A stretch of 64,000 bases of DNA from assembly GCA_023375785.1 (NCBI GenBank), contig SZWC01004799.1:22730-86729 (forward strand), given 5' to 3'. Position 1 is the first letter of the stretch; each line of letters begins with the position of its first letter. Made by a program: the position numbers and the translations under genes. This document shows, one piece after another, positions 51,097-60,728 of the stretch. The notes beneath the pieces were generated by a model. It saw nothing but the letters and a program-made list of their open reading frames with translations, searched no databases and was not told the origin of the DNA. This stretch comes from Penium margaritaceum (Eukaryota > Streptophyta > Zygnematophyceae > Desmidiales > Peniaceae).

Positions 51097-51345
51097 AAGA
51101 TATGGACACGGACACGATGGAAGGAAGCACAAACCGAGACTGCCAATTGTTAAGCCACGCAACGCCGTCACGGAGAGGGGTAGAGGCCATGGCAGACAAC
51201 AAGATGGACAAGGAAACGGAACACAACCGCAGCTCAGTTTCAGTCATGCAGGGCTTGGCAGGGCAGCAGGAGGTTATGCAACTCGCACTTCCCTGGGGAG
51301 GAGGGCGAGACATGCCGAGCTGGAGCGTGATGAACTGCACCAGCT
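51097..51345 (-). pseudogene. Duplicate protease N-terminal linker in G
   Basis: The minus frame (QFITLQLGMSRPPPQGSASC; PCMTETELRLCSVSLSI; VAWLNNWQSRFVLPS) is the region normally between gag and the protease active site, as in 48400-48660. It stops at the hairpin before reaching D-S-G-A-T. Confidence 0.8.
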
Positions 51346-52808
51346 AACGCTCACGGGAGGACGGCCGGGGAGTGTAGACGGAGTGCGGAGTGACTACGTT
51401 GGAGCCCGGGTAAGAGGAAGGTTGTGCCGGTGAAGGAAATGGAGGCGCCGACGGCTGCGGATGGTGCAGCTACGACGCAGGTGTCGGTTCGACAGGTGAA
51501 GCGACCAGAGTGGTGGAGCTACTGGAAGAGGCCAAGGCGTTAGACCCGGTAACCGCTACGGCAGCAGAAGCAAAACGGCGCTCCTGCTGGCGACGCATGA
51601 TGGCGATGACGCGCACCTTGTCGGTCGGGAGAGGGCAAGTGTACCAGCCGTGCCCGGGCTGGCCACAGTTGTGGCAGACCGAGCCTCCACCACTGGACCC
51701 GGTTGACGACTGCTGCTGCTGCTGACCCTTGCCTTTCTTGATCCAAGACTTCTTCTTCCCCGACAATGATGAGGTAGCTACGGTGGGATAAGCGACGGCC
51801 ATGGAGGCAACGGCAGGGGAGGCGAGAGCCTCCGTGCGCTGGAGTCGAGACTGAAGACGAGTTTCCTCAATCCGGAGGAAGAGCTCGTAGGCCCAGGGCA
51901 TGAGGTTGCCGAGGGCCGCCATGGTGGAGAAGACGTCGTGAGAGTAGTGCACGAAGACGTCCGCGTACGCGTCGGTGGCACCACGCTTGATGGTGAGGAG
52001 CGCGGCCAGAGGGGGTGGGGCAGACTTGCCGAGGTGACAAAGGATGTCCTCCGCCCGCTGCCAGTGCAGGGAGTTGAACTCCCACAGCAGGCGGCTGGTC
52101 TCAGCCTCGCTGGACAAGCGATGGGGACAAGTGAGGATGTGCCACGCGGCTGCATGGTCTGGGGTGGCGCCAGCGGTGAAGGCGCCGAGGAAGGGCTCAA
52201 GGGCGAGGCAGGATGCCGGAGGGGCGACAGGGACTAGAGCATGTACAGCACGACCAGCATCATACAACTGGTCGGCCAGGGTGGGGTCATACGGGAGGGT
52301 GTAGTATGCCCACAGGCCCTCACCCTGCGCCCAGATCTGGAAGCTGAGCTCCCAGCTTCGGAACTGCTCGCCGGCCAAAAGCGGCGGCGACGGCGGCGTC
52401 TCAAAGTCCTACCTGCGACCGGCACCAAGAGTGGGGCCAAGGATAGAGATCACTATTTGCCGCTGGTGCTAAGTCTGTTGCTATGCCAGATGGTGCGTGG
52501 CAGCAAACACAGCTCAGCTGCCCAGGAGGGATGATTGATGGCGGCGCACAGGTGGTAGTCTGGGAGGCTAATGGCTACAGAGCTGCAAGCTGTTGTGTCG
52601 AGGCGGCGAGCTGTTGCTGAAGAGCAGCGAGGGGGTCAGGGTTGCCGCCAACGATGCAAGTGGGTTGCTGCTGCTACTGCTGCCGCTGCTGCTACTGCTA
52701 CTACTGCTACTGTTGCTGTTGCTGTTGCTGCTGCAGTCGCTCCAAGAAAGGGGGGCTAGGAGTCCCCCCAACAGAGGAGGACCCCTCCCCACTATGACTA
52801 TCAGCCAT
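51346..52808 (-). pseudogene. Element G gag copy 2, near complete
   Basis: The minus-strand ATG at 52806-52808 opens MADSHSGEGSSSVGGTPSPPFL, then Gln codons with stops and PTCIVGGNPDPLAALQQQLAAS. A 302-codon uninterrupted frame (52378-51470) then carries GEQFRSWELSFQIWAQGEGLWAYY, GRAVHALVPVAPPASCLAL, YADVFVHYSHDVFSTMAALGNLMPWAYELFLRIEE, a basic tract KKKSWIKKGKGQQQQQ and a canonical knuckle CHNCGQPGHGWYTC (about 51635-51676). A short deletion (H-W-Q-R in place of HMGETE..WQR) is visible. This is the best Gag of the B/F/G family in the window and would form the particle. Confidence 0.85.
52670..52740. repeat. CTG/CAG tract encoding Gag glutamines (G copy 2)
   Basis: Imperfect CTG (minus CAG) triplets directly follow the conserved Gag head; the same tract is at about 50010-50080 in copy 1. 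Confidence 0.85.
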
Positions 52809-54236
52809 GATTTGGTGCCTCTTGGTTTTCTGTTTGTTGTTCATGTCAGCAGTGACTTAGGGCGGTGGGCATTCTGCCCACCCTTTGGTTGCCTTCCCCC
52901 TTCCCTTTCCCTTTTTTTTTGTGCGCTGATGATGTCAGTAGTGACATCAGTAGTGACGTCCACAGCTGGATGCTGACGTCAACGGCGACCGTTTTGGGGC
53001 CGCTGCTGTAGCTGCTGTTGCCGCAACTGCTGCTGCTGCTACTGCTGCTGCTGCTGCTGTTGCCGTTGCTGCTACTATTGTTGCTACAGCTGTAGGTGCT
53101 GCTGCCATTGGTATTGCTACTGCTACTGATGTAGGTGCGACTGTTCTGCTGCTCCTGCTGCTGCTACAGCTTCTGTTGCTGCTGCTGTGGCTACAACTCC
53201 TGCTGCTGCGGCTGTTGCTGCTGTTGCTGCTGTTGCTGCTGCGGCTGTAGTTGTAGCAGCAACTACTGCAAACGCGGACTGCTGCGACTGCTATGGATGC
53301 TCCAGCAGCTAAGATAGCTGCTGCAGCCGCGGCAGAGAAGCTGGTGGGGTGGAGGATTTTTTTCTCTTGTAAACTTTTTATTCTCTTTCGTCTGTGACAG
53401 CGGACAGTTGCCCATTGTTTGTGCGAGCAGTGGGCTTCTGTTTGCTGTCAGCGGGCTACTGCTCGCTAGCAGCAGGCTGCTGCTTGCTGACAGCAGTGGG
53501 CTGCTGCTCGTTGCTAGCTCGCTCCGAGCTGCGAGCAGCAGCAGCAGCTGCTGCTAGCTGCTGCTAGCTGTTGCCAACAGCTGCTTGCTGCTGGCTGCTA
53601 CCAGCAGCTGCTCGCTACTACTATCAATGCTCCTCGCTATTGCTACTACTGCAACTGGCTATTGTTGCGGCTCGCTACTATAGGTGCTGGAGCCTGCTGC
53701 TACAGCTACACGCTACTGCACCTGCTCCTTGCTGCCGCAACTGCTTGCTGCTGCTACGGGCTGCTACTGCGGGCTGCTGCTGTTGTGAGCTGTTGCTGCA
53801 GGCTGCTCTTGCTGCGCGCTGCTGCGAGCTGCTACTTTTGCTTGCTGCTACTGCTACACGCTGTTGCTGCTGACTGCTACTACTTCTGCTCGCTGCCATT
53901 GCCTACAGCTGCCGCTACTACAGACAGTTGCTGCTGCGTGCCGGTGCGAGTCACTGCACCTGCATGACGTTGCAGCGTGCATCGTTGCTTGTATGTGTCG
54001 GACGCGGCCTACCACTCACCTCCTCGCGTTACGCGTGGGGGTCAGCACTACCGAATAAATTTTGGCAGCATTTCTCGTAGCCCAGTGGTCGTGGGAAAAA
54101 ATCTCACGCTGCCACTAGGCGGGTCAATGCTGCCAAAAAAAATCCGACAGCATTTCCCCTGCACTGGCACGTATGGGGTTCTGCCGGAGTTGTTTGGCAC
54201 CTGTACGCCAGTCTTTTGCTGCAGCTGCTACACTCT
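52809..54236 (-). other. Element G leader with CAG tracts and TGACRTCA array
   Basis: Between primer site and gag ATG. It is rich in CTG/GCT triplets (minus CAG) from about 53010 to 53330 and 53440 to 53960, with the TGACRTCA array at 52930-52981. Long Leu/Cys- or Ser/Gln-rich frames follow from the repeats. Confidence 0.7.
52930..52981. promoter_or_regulatory. TGACRTCA array in the G leader
   Basis: TGATGTCA (52930), TGACATCA (52942), TGACGTCC (52954) and TGACGTCA (52974). Read in the element's sense the steps are 20, 12, 12, the same as the first array of F. It ends 121 bp before the gag ATG. Confidence 0.65.
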
Positions 54237-54249
54237 GGCTCTGATGCCA
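54237..54249 (-). promoter_or_regulatory. Element G primer binding site
   Basis: In minus sense TGGCATCAGAGCC, one base different from the initiator-Met primer site. Confidence 0.85.
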
Positions 54250-54252
54250 AGC

Positions 54253-55105
54253 TGGAAATCCTAAGCAGCCGGTTGGGACAGCAGTGTTGTTGATGCAGCA
54301 TGCGGGCTTCCACGCTCCTTGCTTAAGTCTGGTACACCCTCAGTCTGTTGCTCTAGAGTGTAAGTCTGGAAGCTATGGATTTGTTACTAAGAAACGCGCG
54401 CGCCAGTATTAGCGCCAGAAAGCAGCTGAAAACTTAAAGTTACTGATAAGGAATGAAGAATGAGCAACCATGGGAGACCCCTCCAAGTTCTAGCTCCCCC
54501 CCCCCACTAGTGTAGAACTTGTTACTCAGCTAACCAACCAATCAGAAAATTGTCCTAGATCTATCTTCTGGCAGGCTGGGTTTTCTCGGTGAGCCTTGCC
54601 AGACGCCCGACAGCCCAAAACCCGGGCGTCGTCCGTTTTGCCTAAAAACTGGACCATATCAAAACATCAACGTTGTAAACGTAGTCGTGCGCTCAAAATC
54701 AGATAGAAAAATAGTAGCACAGAGTTATGGCTACCCGAACCCAGGCAGTGCCTACGATAGTCAGTGATGCCAAACAGGGCCACACAGCAGGAGACATGGA
54801 CCCTAGGCACAGCATGATGCTGCAGACGCAACGCCACAACCACAAACACCGCTGGGTGCGTGCAGACATCATCTACGGTGTCAATGACCGCCTGCGGCCC
54901 GAGCGCCGAGGAGGCTTGCCGATGAAGCTGAGCGCATTGCCGGAGGAAGGAGGCTCCAACGAACGGTGAGTGGGCCTCAGCATGCGTTGGCTCCACCGAA
55001 CGACACTCTTGAAGCGTCGAGTCTCGCCGTTAGTCATCTGCACGCCGATGTACCCAAGTCGGGAGGACACAACAGAGTACAATGAGACATGCACGAAAAT
55101 CAACA
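54253..55105 (-). repeat. Element G 5' LTR
   Basis: In minus sense it starts TGTTGATTTTCGTGC and ends CTTAGGATTTCCA, four bases before the primer site. It aligns with 43573-44421. Confidence 0.9.
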
Positions 55106-55448
55106 CCAATCGACGCCGGACCTATGCATGTGACCAAGTAGAGCGTCTGACTAAAGATTGTTCATCTCTAGGTTTAGACGGTGCTACGTTCGGATGCCAC
55201 TTCACAAAGCTGCAGCCAAAACACTGATTTTTTGCTAGTTTTGGGACAAACTGGCACTGGGGCGTGTGTCACTACTCCGCGCTGAACAAGGTTTTTATGC
55301 TTTGTGCTTGTGAGTGGTGATCTCTCTGCATGCTAAGCTATTAAACCATATGCCACTTTGCGCATTTCGCTAGCTCAGCTGTTATGGTTTCTTGTACCTG
55401 CTTGCTTGCTAGAGAGCCAGCTCACTTTATAGTGTCGCCAACACCAAA
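55106..55448 (+). repeat. Diverged H-type LTR fragment, opposite orientation
   Basis: The plus strand here aligns by eye with the reverse complement of the H LTR. Shared blocks are CTAGGTTTAGACGG, GCCAAAACACTG, TTTTTATGC, CTTGTGAGTGG and TCTCTCTGCAT. It is much more diverged than the two H LTRs are from each other. H is inserted at its right-hand end. Confidence 0.6.
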
Positions 55449-55453
55449 GCTAG
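55449..55453. repeat. Target-site duplication of element H (left), GCTAG
   Basis: Exact copy at 63606-63610. Confidence 0.95.
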
Positions 55454-56406
55454 TGAGAAAGTGCGTAGAAGCTTCCTAGCAATACAGCCGCTAACCGAGC
55501 GTCAATACCTGGTCAGACAGTGACGACAGTCACACGTCGTACACACAACGGCAAGGGTTTTGCTAGGAGACAGAAGACACAGTGTCAGAATGCTTCAATA
55601 TAGCATATGCAGAGAGAAATGACAACTCACAGGTCCCAGGCATAAATACCTGCCGCGGCGCACGGCGGGTGTCGCACGCGGCAGTCCAAGAGCTGTCCTA
55701 AAACCGGCCCAAAACCACTGTTTTGGCCGTAACTCTGCGCACACATGTCAGAATCCTACGCCGTCTGAACCTAGACGTGCAGAATCAAAAGACGGACGCG
55801 GCGATTGGTCNCGTCAATACCTGGTCAGACAGTGACGACAGTCACACGTCGTACACACAACGGCAAGGGTTTTGCTAGGAGACAGAAGACACAGTGTCAG
55901 AATGCTTCAATATAGCATATGCAGAGAGAAATGACAACTCACAGGTCCCAGGCATAAATACCTGCCGCGGCGCACGGCGGGTGTCGCACGCGGCAGTCCA
56001 AGAGCTGTCCTAAAACCGGCCCAAAACCACTGTTTTGGCCGTAACTCTGCGCACACATGTCAGAATCCTACGCCGTCTGAACCTAGACGTGCAGAATCAA
56101 AAGACGGACGCGGCGATTGGTCACATGCATGCATCCATCTACTGACAATGAGCATACAATGCAAAAACATGAAAATAGGCATCATGGCCAGTCCGCCGAA
56201 AGGCGCGTGCAAGACGTAGAAGGCACAGCAAAGAGTCTCGGTGGCATCTGGGGCTCTAGAACGGTGGTCGGTCAGCTCCAAGCGGGTAGTCCGCCGCCTT
56301 TCGTCGCGCCGGTGTCACCAGGGCTGCCTGCCTCAGGGATCTGCACGAGTATGGACACGGTCGAGTGGTCATAGTAAACAGTACAGGAACGGCACAAAGC
56401 ACAACA
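55454..56406 (-). repeat. Element H 3' LTR (with assembly duplication)
   Basis: In minus sense it starts TGTTGTGCTTTGTGC and ends GCACTTTCTCA. The block 55500-55810 is repeated exactly at 55812-56122 on either side of a single N at 55811; without one copy the LTR is 641 bp like its partner. Confidence 0.95.
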
Positions 56407-56420
56407 CTCCCCCATGACCC
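56407..56420 (-). promoter_or_regulatory. Element H polypurine tract
   Basis: In minus sense GGGTCATGGGGGAG directly precedes the 3' LTR. Confidence 0.8.
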
Positions 56421-56509
56421 GATGGTACGCATGTCCATGCGCGTGCAGCACTGGTACAACCACATAGTGGGTGACATAAACAGATGAGACGCAAAGGTAC
56501 ATCCCACAC

Positions 56510-57901
56510 TCAACCACTGTCACGCACGGGGCGAAGCCCAACGGAACAAATGGTCACCAGGAACTTTCCGCAGGCAAGTGCCTTCGTCAAGAAATCAGCA
56601 CGCTGCAAGTCAGTGCCAACCCAAATGATGGAGATCACGCGTCGCTCCACCAGATCACGAACAAAGTGATGCTCAACCGCAATGTGCTTTGTGCGAGCAT
56701 GAAAAACACCAAAGTTCTCCACAATGGCGAGAGCACTCTGGTTGTCGCAATGCAGCACAATGGCGGGTACTGACTGCCCAAGCTCAAGAAACAAGCGCTG
56801 CAGCCAAACTGCCTCAGCAGCTCCTGCCCCCAAAGCCACATGCTTTGCCTCCAATGAGCTACATGCGATGCAGCCCTGCTTCCCGCTTCGCCAAGACAAA
56901 GCGGTACCACCGAGCAGAAACACGTAGCCAGTGCGACTGCGCCCGTCAGGGCTCCAAGTCCAGTCGCTGTCAGTGTAGCCGTCAAGGACCACCGAACACT
57001 GCCGACGAAAGCAGAGTCTGAGATACAACGTGGAGACCACATACCGTACCACTCGCATAGCCGTGTGAAGAGCTCTCGCACGTGGAGCCTGCGAGAACTG
57101 AGTGAGGAGGTTGACGGCGAACGCGATGTCGGGACGCGTGGTAGTGGCCAGGTACATCAGAGATCCGATAAGACGGAGGTACAAGGTCACATCCACTGTC
57201 TCCCCCAATTGTGTAGGGTCATCCACCTTTAGGGCATCATGCCCATCAGGTGTGAGAGGTGTGGAAGCAGTGGGCACTGCACCAAGGAGATCGCTAAAGC
57301 GCTCCCCCACGACTCCTGCGTATCGGGCCTGATGCAGCAACAGTGTCCGATGTCTGCGATCTCGCACGATCTCCATACCAAGAAAAAGCGGTGTAGGACC
57401 GAGGTCCTTCATCCTATAGGCAGTCCGCAGGACAGCCTTGGCCTCCTTCACGGCCTTCAGGGACGGAGGCGCAATCAGAAGGTCATCGACATAGACCAGG
57501 ATGGCGGTAAACCGCTCGGGTGTTGGTAGGATGAAGAGTGAGGGGCCTGCCTCAATCTGTACGTATCCTGCGCGAGTCAAGGTGCCAGTGATCTCCCGGT
57601 TCCAACACCGTGGAGACTGCTTGAGGCCGTACAAGGACTTGCGCAAGCGCCAGACCTTATCACCGTCCTCAAAGCCTGGTGGCTGAGCCACGTAGATCTC
57701 CTCATCCAAAGAGCCATGGAGGAACGAGTTGTTCACATCCATCTGGTGTAGTTCCCAGTCATGCTGAGCCACTACACCGAACAAAGCTCGAGCTGGGGTC
57801 ATGCGGCCGACAGGGGGCAAAGGTGTCAGTGTAATCAACTCCCTCAATCTGAGAGAATCCCTTGACAACCAAGCGGGCCTTGTAGCGTTCCAGTGAGCCA
57901 T
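56510..57901 (-). CDS. Element H reverse transcriptase and RNase H
   Basis: A 463-codon open frame. RT motifs run from VGRMTPARALFGVVAQHDWEL and MDVNNSFLHGSLDEEIYVAQPPGF to KSLYGLKQSPRCW, ILVYVDDLLIAPP (YVDD at 57482-57493) and YRMKDLGPTPLFLGMEIVRD. RNase H follows: GYTDSDWTWSPDGRSRTGYVFLLGG, CSSLEAKHVAL, LHCDNQSALAIVENFGVFHARTKH and RADFLTKAL, so all catalytic acidic residues are present in both enzymes. Its first residues (before VGRM) are out of frame; the real RT start is at the end of the 57759-60695 frame. The two are linked by a one-base shift at 57813-57817. This is the most intact RT in the window. Confidence 0.92.
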   Translation of the reverse strand: MAHWNATRPAWLSRDSLRLRELITLTPLPPVGRMTPARALFGVVAQHDWELHQMDVNNSFLHGSLDEEIYVAQPPGFEDGDKVWRLRKSLYGLKQSPRCWNREITGTLTRAGYVQIEAGPSLFILPTPERFTAILVYVDDLLIAPPSLKAVKEAKAVLRTAYRMKDLGPTPLFLGMEIVRDRRHRTLLLHQARYAGVVGERFSDLLGAVPTASTPLTPDGHDALKVDDPTQLGETVDVTLYLRLIGSLMYLATTTRPDIAFAVNLLTQFSQAPRARALHTAMRVVRYVVSTLYLRLCFRRQCSVVLDGYTDSDWTWSPDGRSRTGYVFLLGGTALSWRSGKQGCIACSSLEAKHVALGAGAAEAVWLQRLFLELGQSVPAIVLHCDNQSALAIVENFGVFHARTKHIAVEHHFVRDLVERRVISIIWVGTDLQRADFLTKALACGKFLVTICSVGLRPVRDSG

Positions 57902-60695
57902 CCGGCTTCACTTTCTTGCGAAAGACCCACTTGACCTGAATTGCCTTCCTCCCAGGGGGAAGGTCGACCAGCTCGTAGACTCTGTGCTCTCGGATAGCGC
58001 GAAGCTCATCCTCGCAAGCAGCTCGCCAGGCATCAGCATCTTGCGATGAGAAAGCCTCCCTCAATGTGCCCGGGTCAGGCGCCATAGAGGTCGAACTCTG
58101 CTTAGCAAGTGCACACGCCTCAGTGTCACGCCTGACGGCCACGAGATCAGCTGTTGCGTCACAAGCGATATGGAACTCGCGAGTGACCAGGTCGTGCCCT
58201 ATGTGACATGCTGGGTGTACCTCTGAAAGCTCAGTGCGGACACTCAGGCCTAAGGCCTTTGAGCCTGGATCACCGCTCGTGATGCTGCGAGAGGAACGCC
58301 TGGGTCCGGGACCCGACGCTCGCTGAGCTCCGGAATCTAGTGGTCGAAGGCGACCACCGGGCTCACGTGAGTAGCCGGAGGTCGACGGGCGCACCTCAGG
58401 CTCAGGAACAGGTACAACCACAGGGACAGGTACGACCACAGCTGGTGAGGGTTGAAACGAGGCAGCCGGAGATGCCGTACGAGGAGAAGCGTGTGTGGGG
58501 GACACTGAGCTGGGGGTGACAGCGGGCAAGGCTGGCCTGGACACTGAGACAGGAGTGTCAGCCGACGTAGGGACAGGAGTGGGCTGGGCTGGGTCAGACG
58601 CCGGGGCAGGGCTGCCAGTGGACACAGGTGGTGATGCAGGAGGAGGCGTGAGAGCAGCGGTACCTGTGGGATGTGAAACGGGCTGAACAGGCGGGGTCTC
58701 TGGACCAACGCCTATGATAGCCGAATCATCAAGTGCTGGAGATCGAGAGGGGACTCGAGCGGACACATCAGCCTGACGAGAAATGGTCGCTGGCGCAGAA
58801 GTCTCCCCCATCCGCTGAGGACCCTCACAGGAAGGAACATGAGCTGCAGAAAGGGCTGTGATCGAAGTCAGATCACGGTATGTGAGAGACTCAAAAAACA
58901 GCGCGTCACGGGATTCAATGACACGACGGCGAGTGGGGTCCCAAAAGCGCCAGGCCTTCGACCGCGGGGAGATGCCGATGAAGGCACACAAGCGACCCCG
59001 AGGGGAGACCTTGGACCCCTGCAGGTCCTCGGTGTACCACACGGAGGCCAAGGAACCCCAGACGCGTGCGAGACGAAGATCAGCACGGTGGCCAAACCAG
59101 AGCTCGTACGGTGTAACATGATCTGGAAGTGGACCATGCGGGAGGCGGTTCCAGACCCACGTCATGTAGGCGAAGCCCTCGAAGGCGAAGGACTCCGGGA
59201 GACCGCACTCAGACCGCATGGCACGGACCGCATCCTCCATGGTGCGGTTCCAGCGCTCAGAGACACCGTTCTGCTGTGGAGTAGCAAGAGCGGAGACCTG
59301 GTGAAAAATGTCGTGCTCAGCAAAGAAGGAGTCCATCTCACCGAGGAACTCGCCGCCGTGATCCGAGCGAAAGGTATGTAGCGTGTGGCGAGACTGACGC
59401 TCAGCCATCACGAGCCAGAGCCAACCCGCAAGGGCGGCATCGCTCTTCTGACGCAGACTGTAGACCCACCGCATCCGGGTGAAGTCATCAGTTAACGTCA
59501 GAACATACCGGCCCCTCTCAGACAGGGACTCGACCGGGAGAGGACCAAGCAGGTCCGAGTAGACCAACTCGAGTGGCCTCAGCGCGCGGGAACGCGAATC
59601 AGGGTAAGTGCACTGGTGCATCTTTCCCTGAGCACAAAAAAGGCAGTCGGTCTTGGGTGGCTTCTCAAAAGAAGCCACGTCAAGGCCAAGAGCGGGCTGT
59701 GTCCGTATGAGCTTCGACACAGTGTCGGAGCCCACATGACACAGACGTCGGTGAAGCAACCTCAGGTGTTCTGGGGATAGAACACCAGTGACAGAAACAC
59801 GACCAGAGGAAGGGGGAGAGCAAGGGGAGGATGGCCGAGCAATGCGGTACAAATCATCTACAACTGAAGCACGCAGGATAATGCTACGGGTGTCAAGAGC
59901 AATCACCATCGCTGAATCAGCGATGTGCTCAACAGAGAGACCCATCAGAGTGAAGATACGCACAGACAACAGACTAAGCTCAAGATCAGGCACAAACAGC
60001 ACGTCAGAGAGATACAGGGGGCCAGACGGACCATCAAAGCATACAACCCCAACACCGTGGACCGGTAAGGACTGACCAGAGCCTGTACGAACAGAACGGA
60101 CAGTCGTGACAGGACCAAGTACCACAAAGTTACTACGACGACACGTCATATGGTGGGTGGCACCGGAATCGATGATCAAAGTTCCACCGGAGTCACGACT
60201 GGTGGACGTCACTGTACAACGAGCAATGGAACACTCGGCATCAGAGGGACGCTGAGCCGTCAGTGGGAAGGAACGACGTACATCACGAAGGTGAGACTCA
60301 TGAATCCAGTCAGTGCAGTCAGGCCCATCATCATCACATGCGGACTGTGCGCCCCCACACGTCTCATCACGAGTCACGAGGACGGACGAACAAGCAGTCT
60401 GTGACCCACTCGACGATGACAACACACTCGCACCTCCCTGAAAGCGAAGCGCCAGAAGATGACGAAGCTCGGCGAGGGTGCGGTCACGTGGGTCTGGAGC
60501 ACTGCTGCTCGCTGGTGAGGACGTAGGAACAGCCGCAGTCGTGGTCGCCGCGCGTCCAGAGGAGTGTGCGGGCGACGTGCCGGACGCGGTGCGGGCAGCA
60601 TGGGCAGCCTGAAGTCCACGAGTGATGCGCTCCCAGTCAAGCGGCTGCTGGCACTCGGTGTATCGATGGGCACCTCCACAGTTGTAGCAGTGCAC
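57759..60695 (-). CDS. Element H Gag tail, protease, integrase and RT N-terminus
   Basis: A 978-codon open frame. Residues 3-13 are a knuckle CYNCGGAHRYTEC (C-x2-C-x3-H-x4-C, one residue shorter than usual). Protease: LIIDSGATHHM, Asp at residue 176. Integrase zinc region: H315, H320, C351, C354. Catalytic core: D381 (VYSDLLGP), D445 (RSDHGGEF) and E480 (QNGVSERW), with D445 and E480 35 residues apart as in active D,D-35-E enzymes. The C-terminal integrase part (LCAFIGISPRSKAWRFWDP; RVIESRDALFFE) is complete. A Pro/Ser/Thr linker (about 620-780) without the 12-aa repeats leads to RT (KWVFRKKVKPDGSLERYKARLVVKGF). It then runs out of frame at residue ~955. Confidence 0.92.
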   Translation of the reverse strand: MHCYNCGGAHRYTECQQPLDWERITRGLQAAHAARTASGTSPAHSSGRAATTTAAVPTSSPASSSAPDPRDRTLAELRHLLALRFQGGASVLSSSSGSQTACSSVLVTRDETCGGAQSACDDDGPDCTDWIHESHLRDVRRSFPLTAQRPSDAECSIARCTVTSTSRDSGGTLIIDSGATHHMTCRRSNFVVLGPVTTVRSVRTGSGQSLPVHGVGVVCFDGPSGPLYLSDVLFVPDLELSLLSVRIFTLMGLSVEHIADSAMVIALDTRSIILRASVVDDLYRIARPSSPCSPPSSGRVSVTGVLSPEHLRLLHRRLCHVGSDTVSKLIRTQPALGLDVASFEKPPKTDCLFCAQGKMHQCTYPDSRSRALRPLELVYSDLLGPLPVESLSERGRYVLTLTDDFTRMRWVYSLRQKSDAALAGWLWLVMAERQSRHTLHTFRSDHGGEFLGEMDSFFAEHDIFHQVSALATPQQNGVSERWNRTMEDAVRAMRSECGLPESFAFEGFAYMTWVWNRLPHGPLPDHVTPYELWFGHRADLRLARVWGSLASVWYTEDLQGSKVSPRGRLCAFIGISPRSKAWRFWDPTRRRVIESRDALFFESLTYRDLTSITALSAAHVPSCEGPQRMGETSAPATISRQADVSARVPSRSPALDDSAIIGVGPETPPVQPVSHPTGTAALTPPPASPPVSTGSPAPASDPAQPTPVPTSADTPVSVSRPALPAVTPSSVSPTHASPRTASPAASFQPSPAVVVPVPVVVPVPEPEVRPSTSGYSREPGGRLRPLDSGAQRASGPGPRRSSRSITSGDPGSKALGLSVRTELSEVHPACHIGHDLVTREFHIACDATADLVAVRRDTEACALAKQSSTSMAPDPGTLREAFSSQDADAWRAACEDELRAIREHRVYELVDLPPGRKAIQVKWVFRKKVKPDGSLERYKARLVVKGFSQIEGVDYTDTFAPCRPHDPSSSFVRCSGSA

Positions 60696-60725
60696 GGAAC
60701 GGCCACTGCTACCACTGGATGACGC

Positions 60726-60728
60726 CTA
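60726..60728 (-). other. In-frame TAG between H Gag basic tail and knuckle
   Basis: The codons run CAG CAG TAG GCG. Because relatives have Gln codons here, a CAG-to-TAG mutation is the simplest view; readthrough is possible but unproven. Confidence 0.7.

Larger units (their letters stand above)
43573..55105 (-). mobile_element. Element G: copia retrotransposon with internal duplication and inversion
   Basis: LTRs at 54253-55105 (5') and 43573-44421 (3') flank, in minus sense, primer site, leader, gag copy 2, protease start, an inverted integrase piece (plus strand), gag copy 1, protease, integrase, linker, RT and RNase H. Flanks CCAAT and AAAGC do not form a target duplication, so the two LTRs may come from recombined copies. 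Confidence 0.85.

Noticed and set aside
43568-55110. Simple intact insertion for element G
   Set aside because: The flanking pentamers (AAAGC and CCAAT) do not match, so I do not claim a target duplication.
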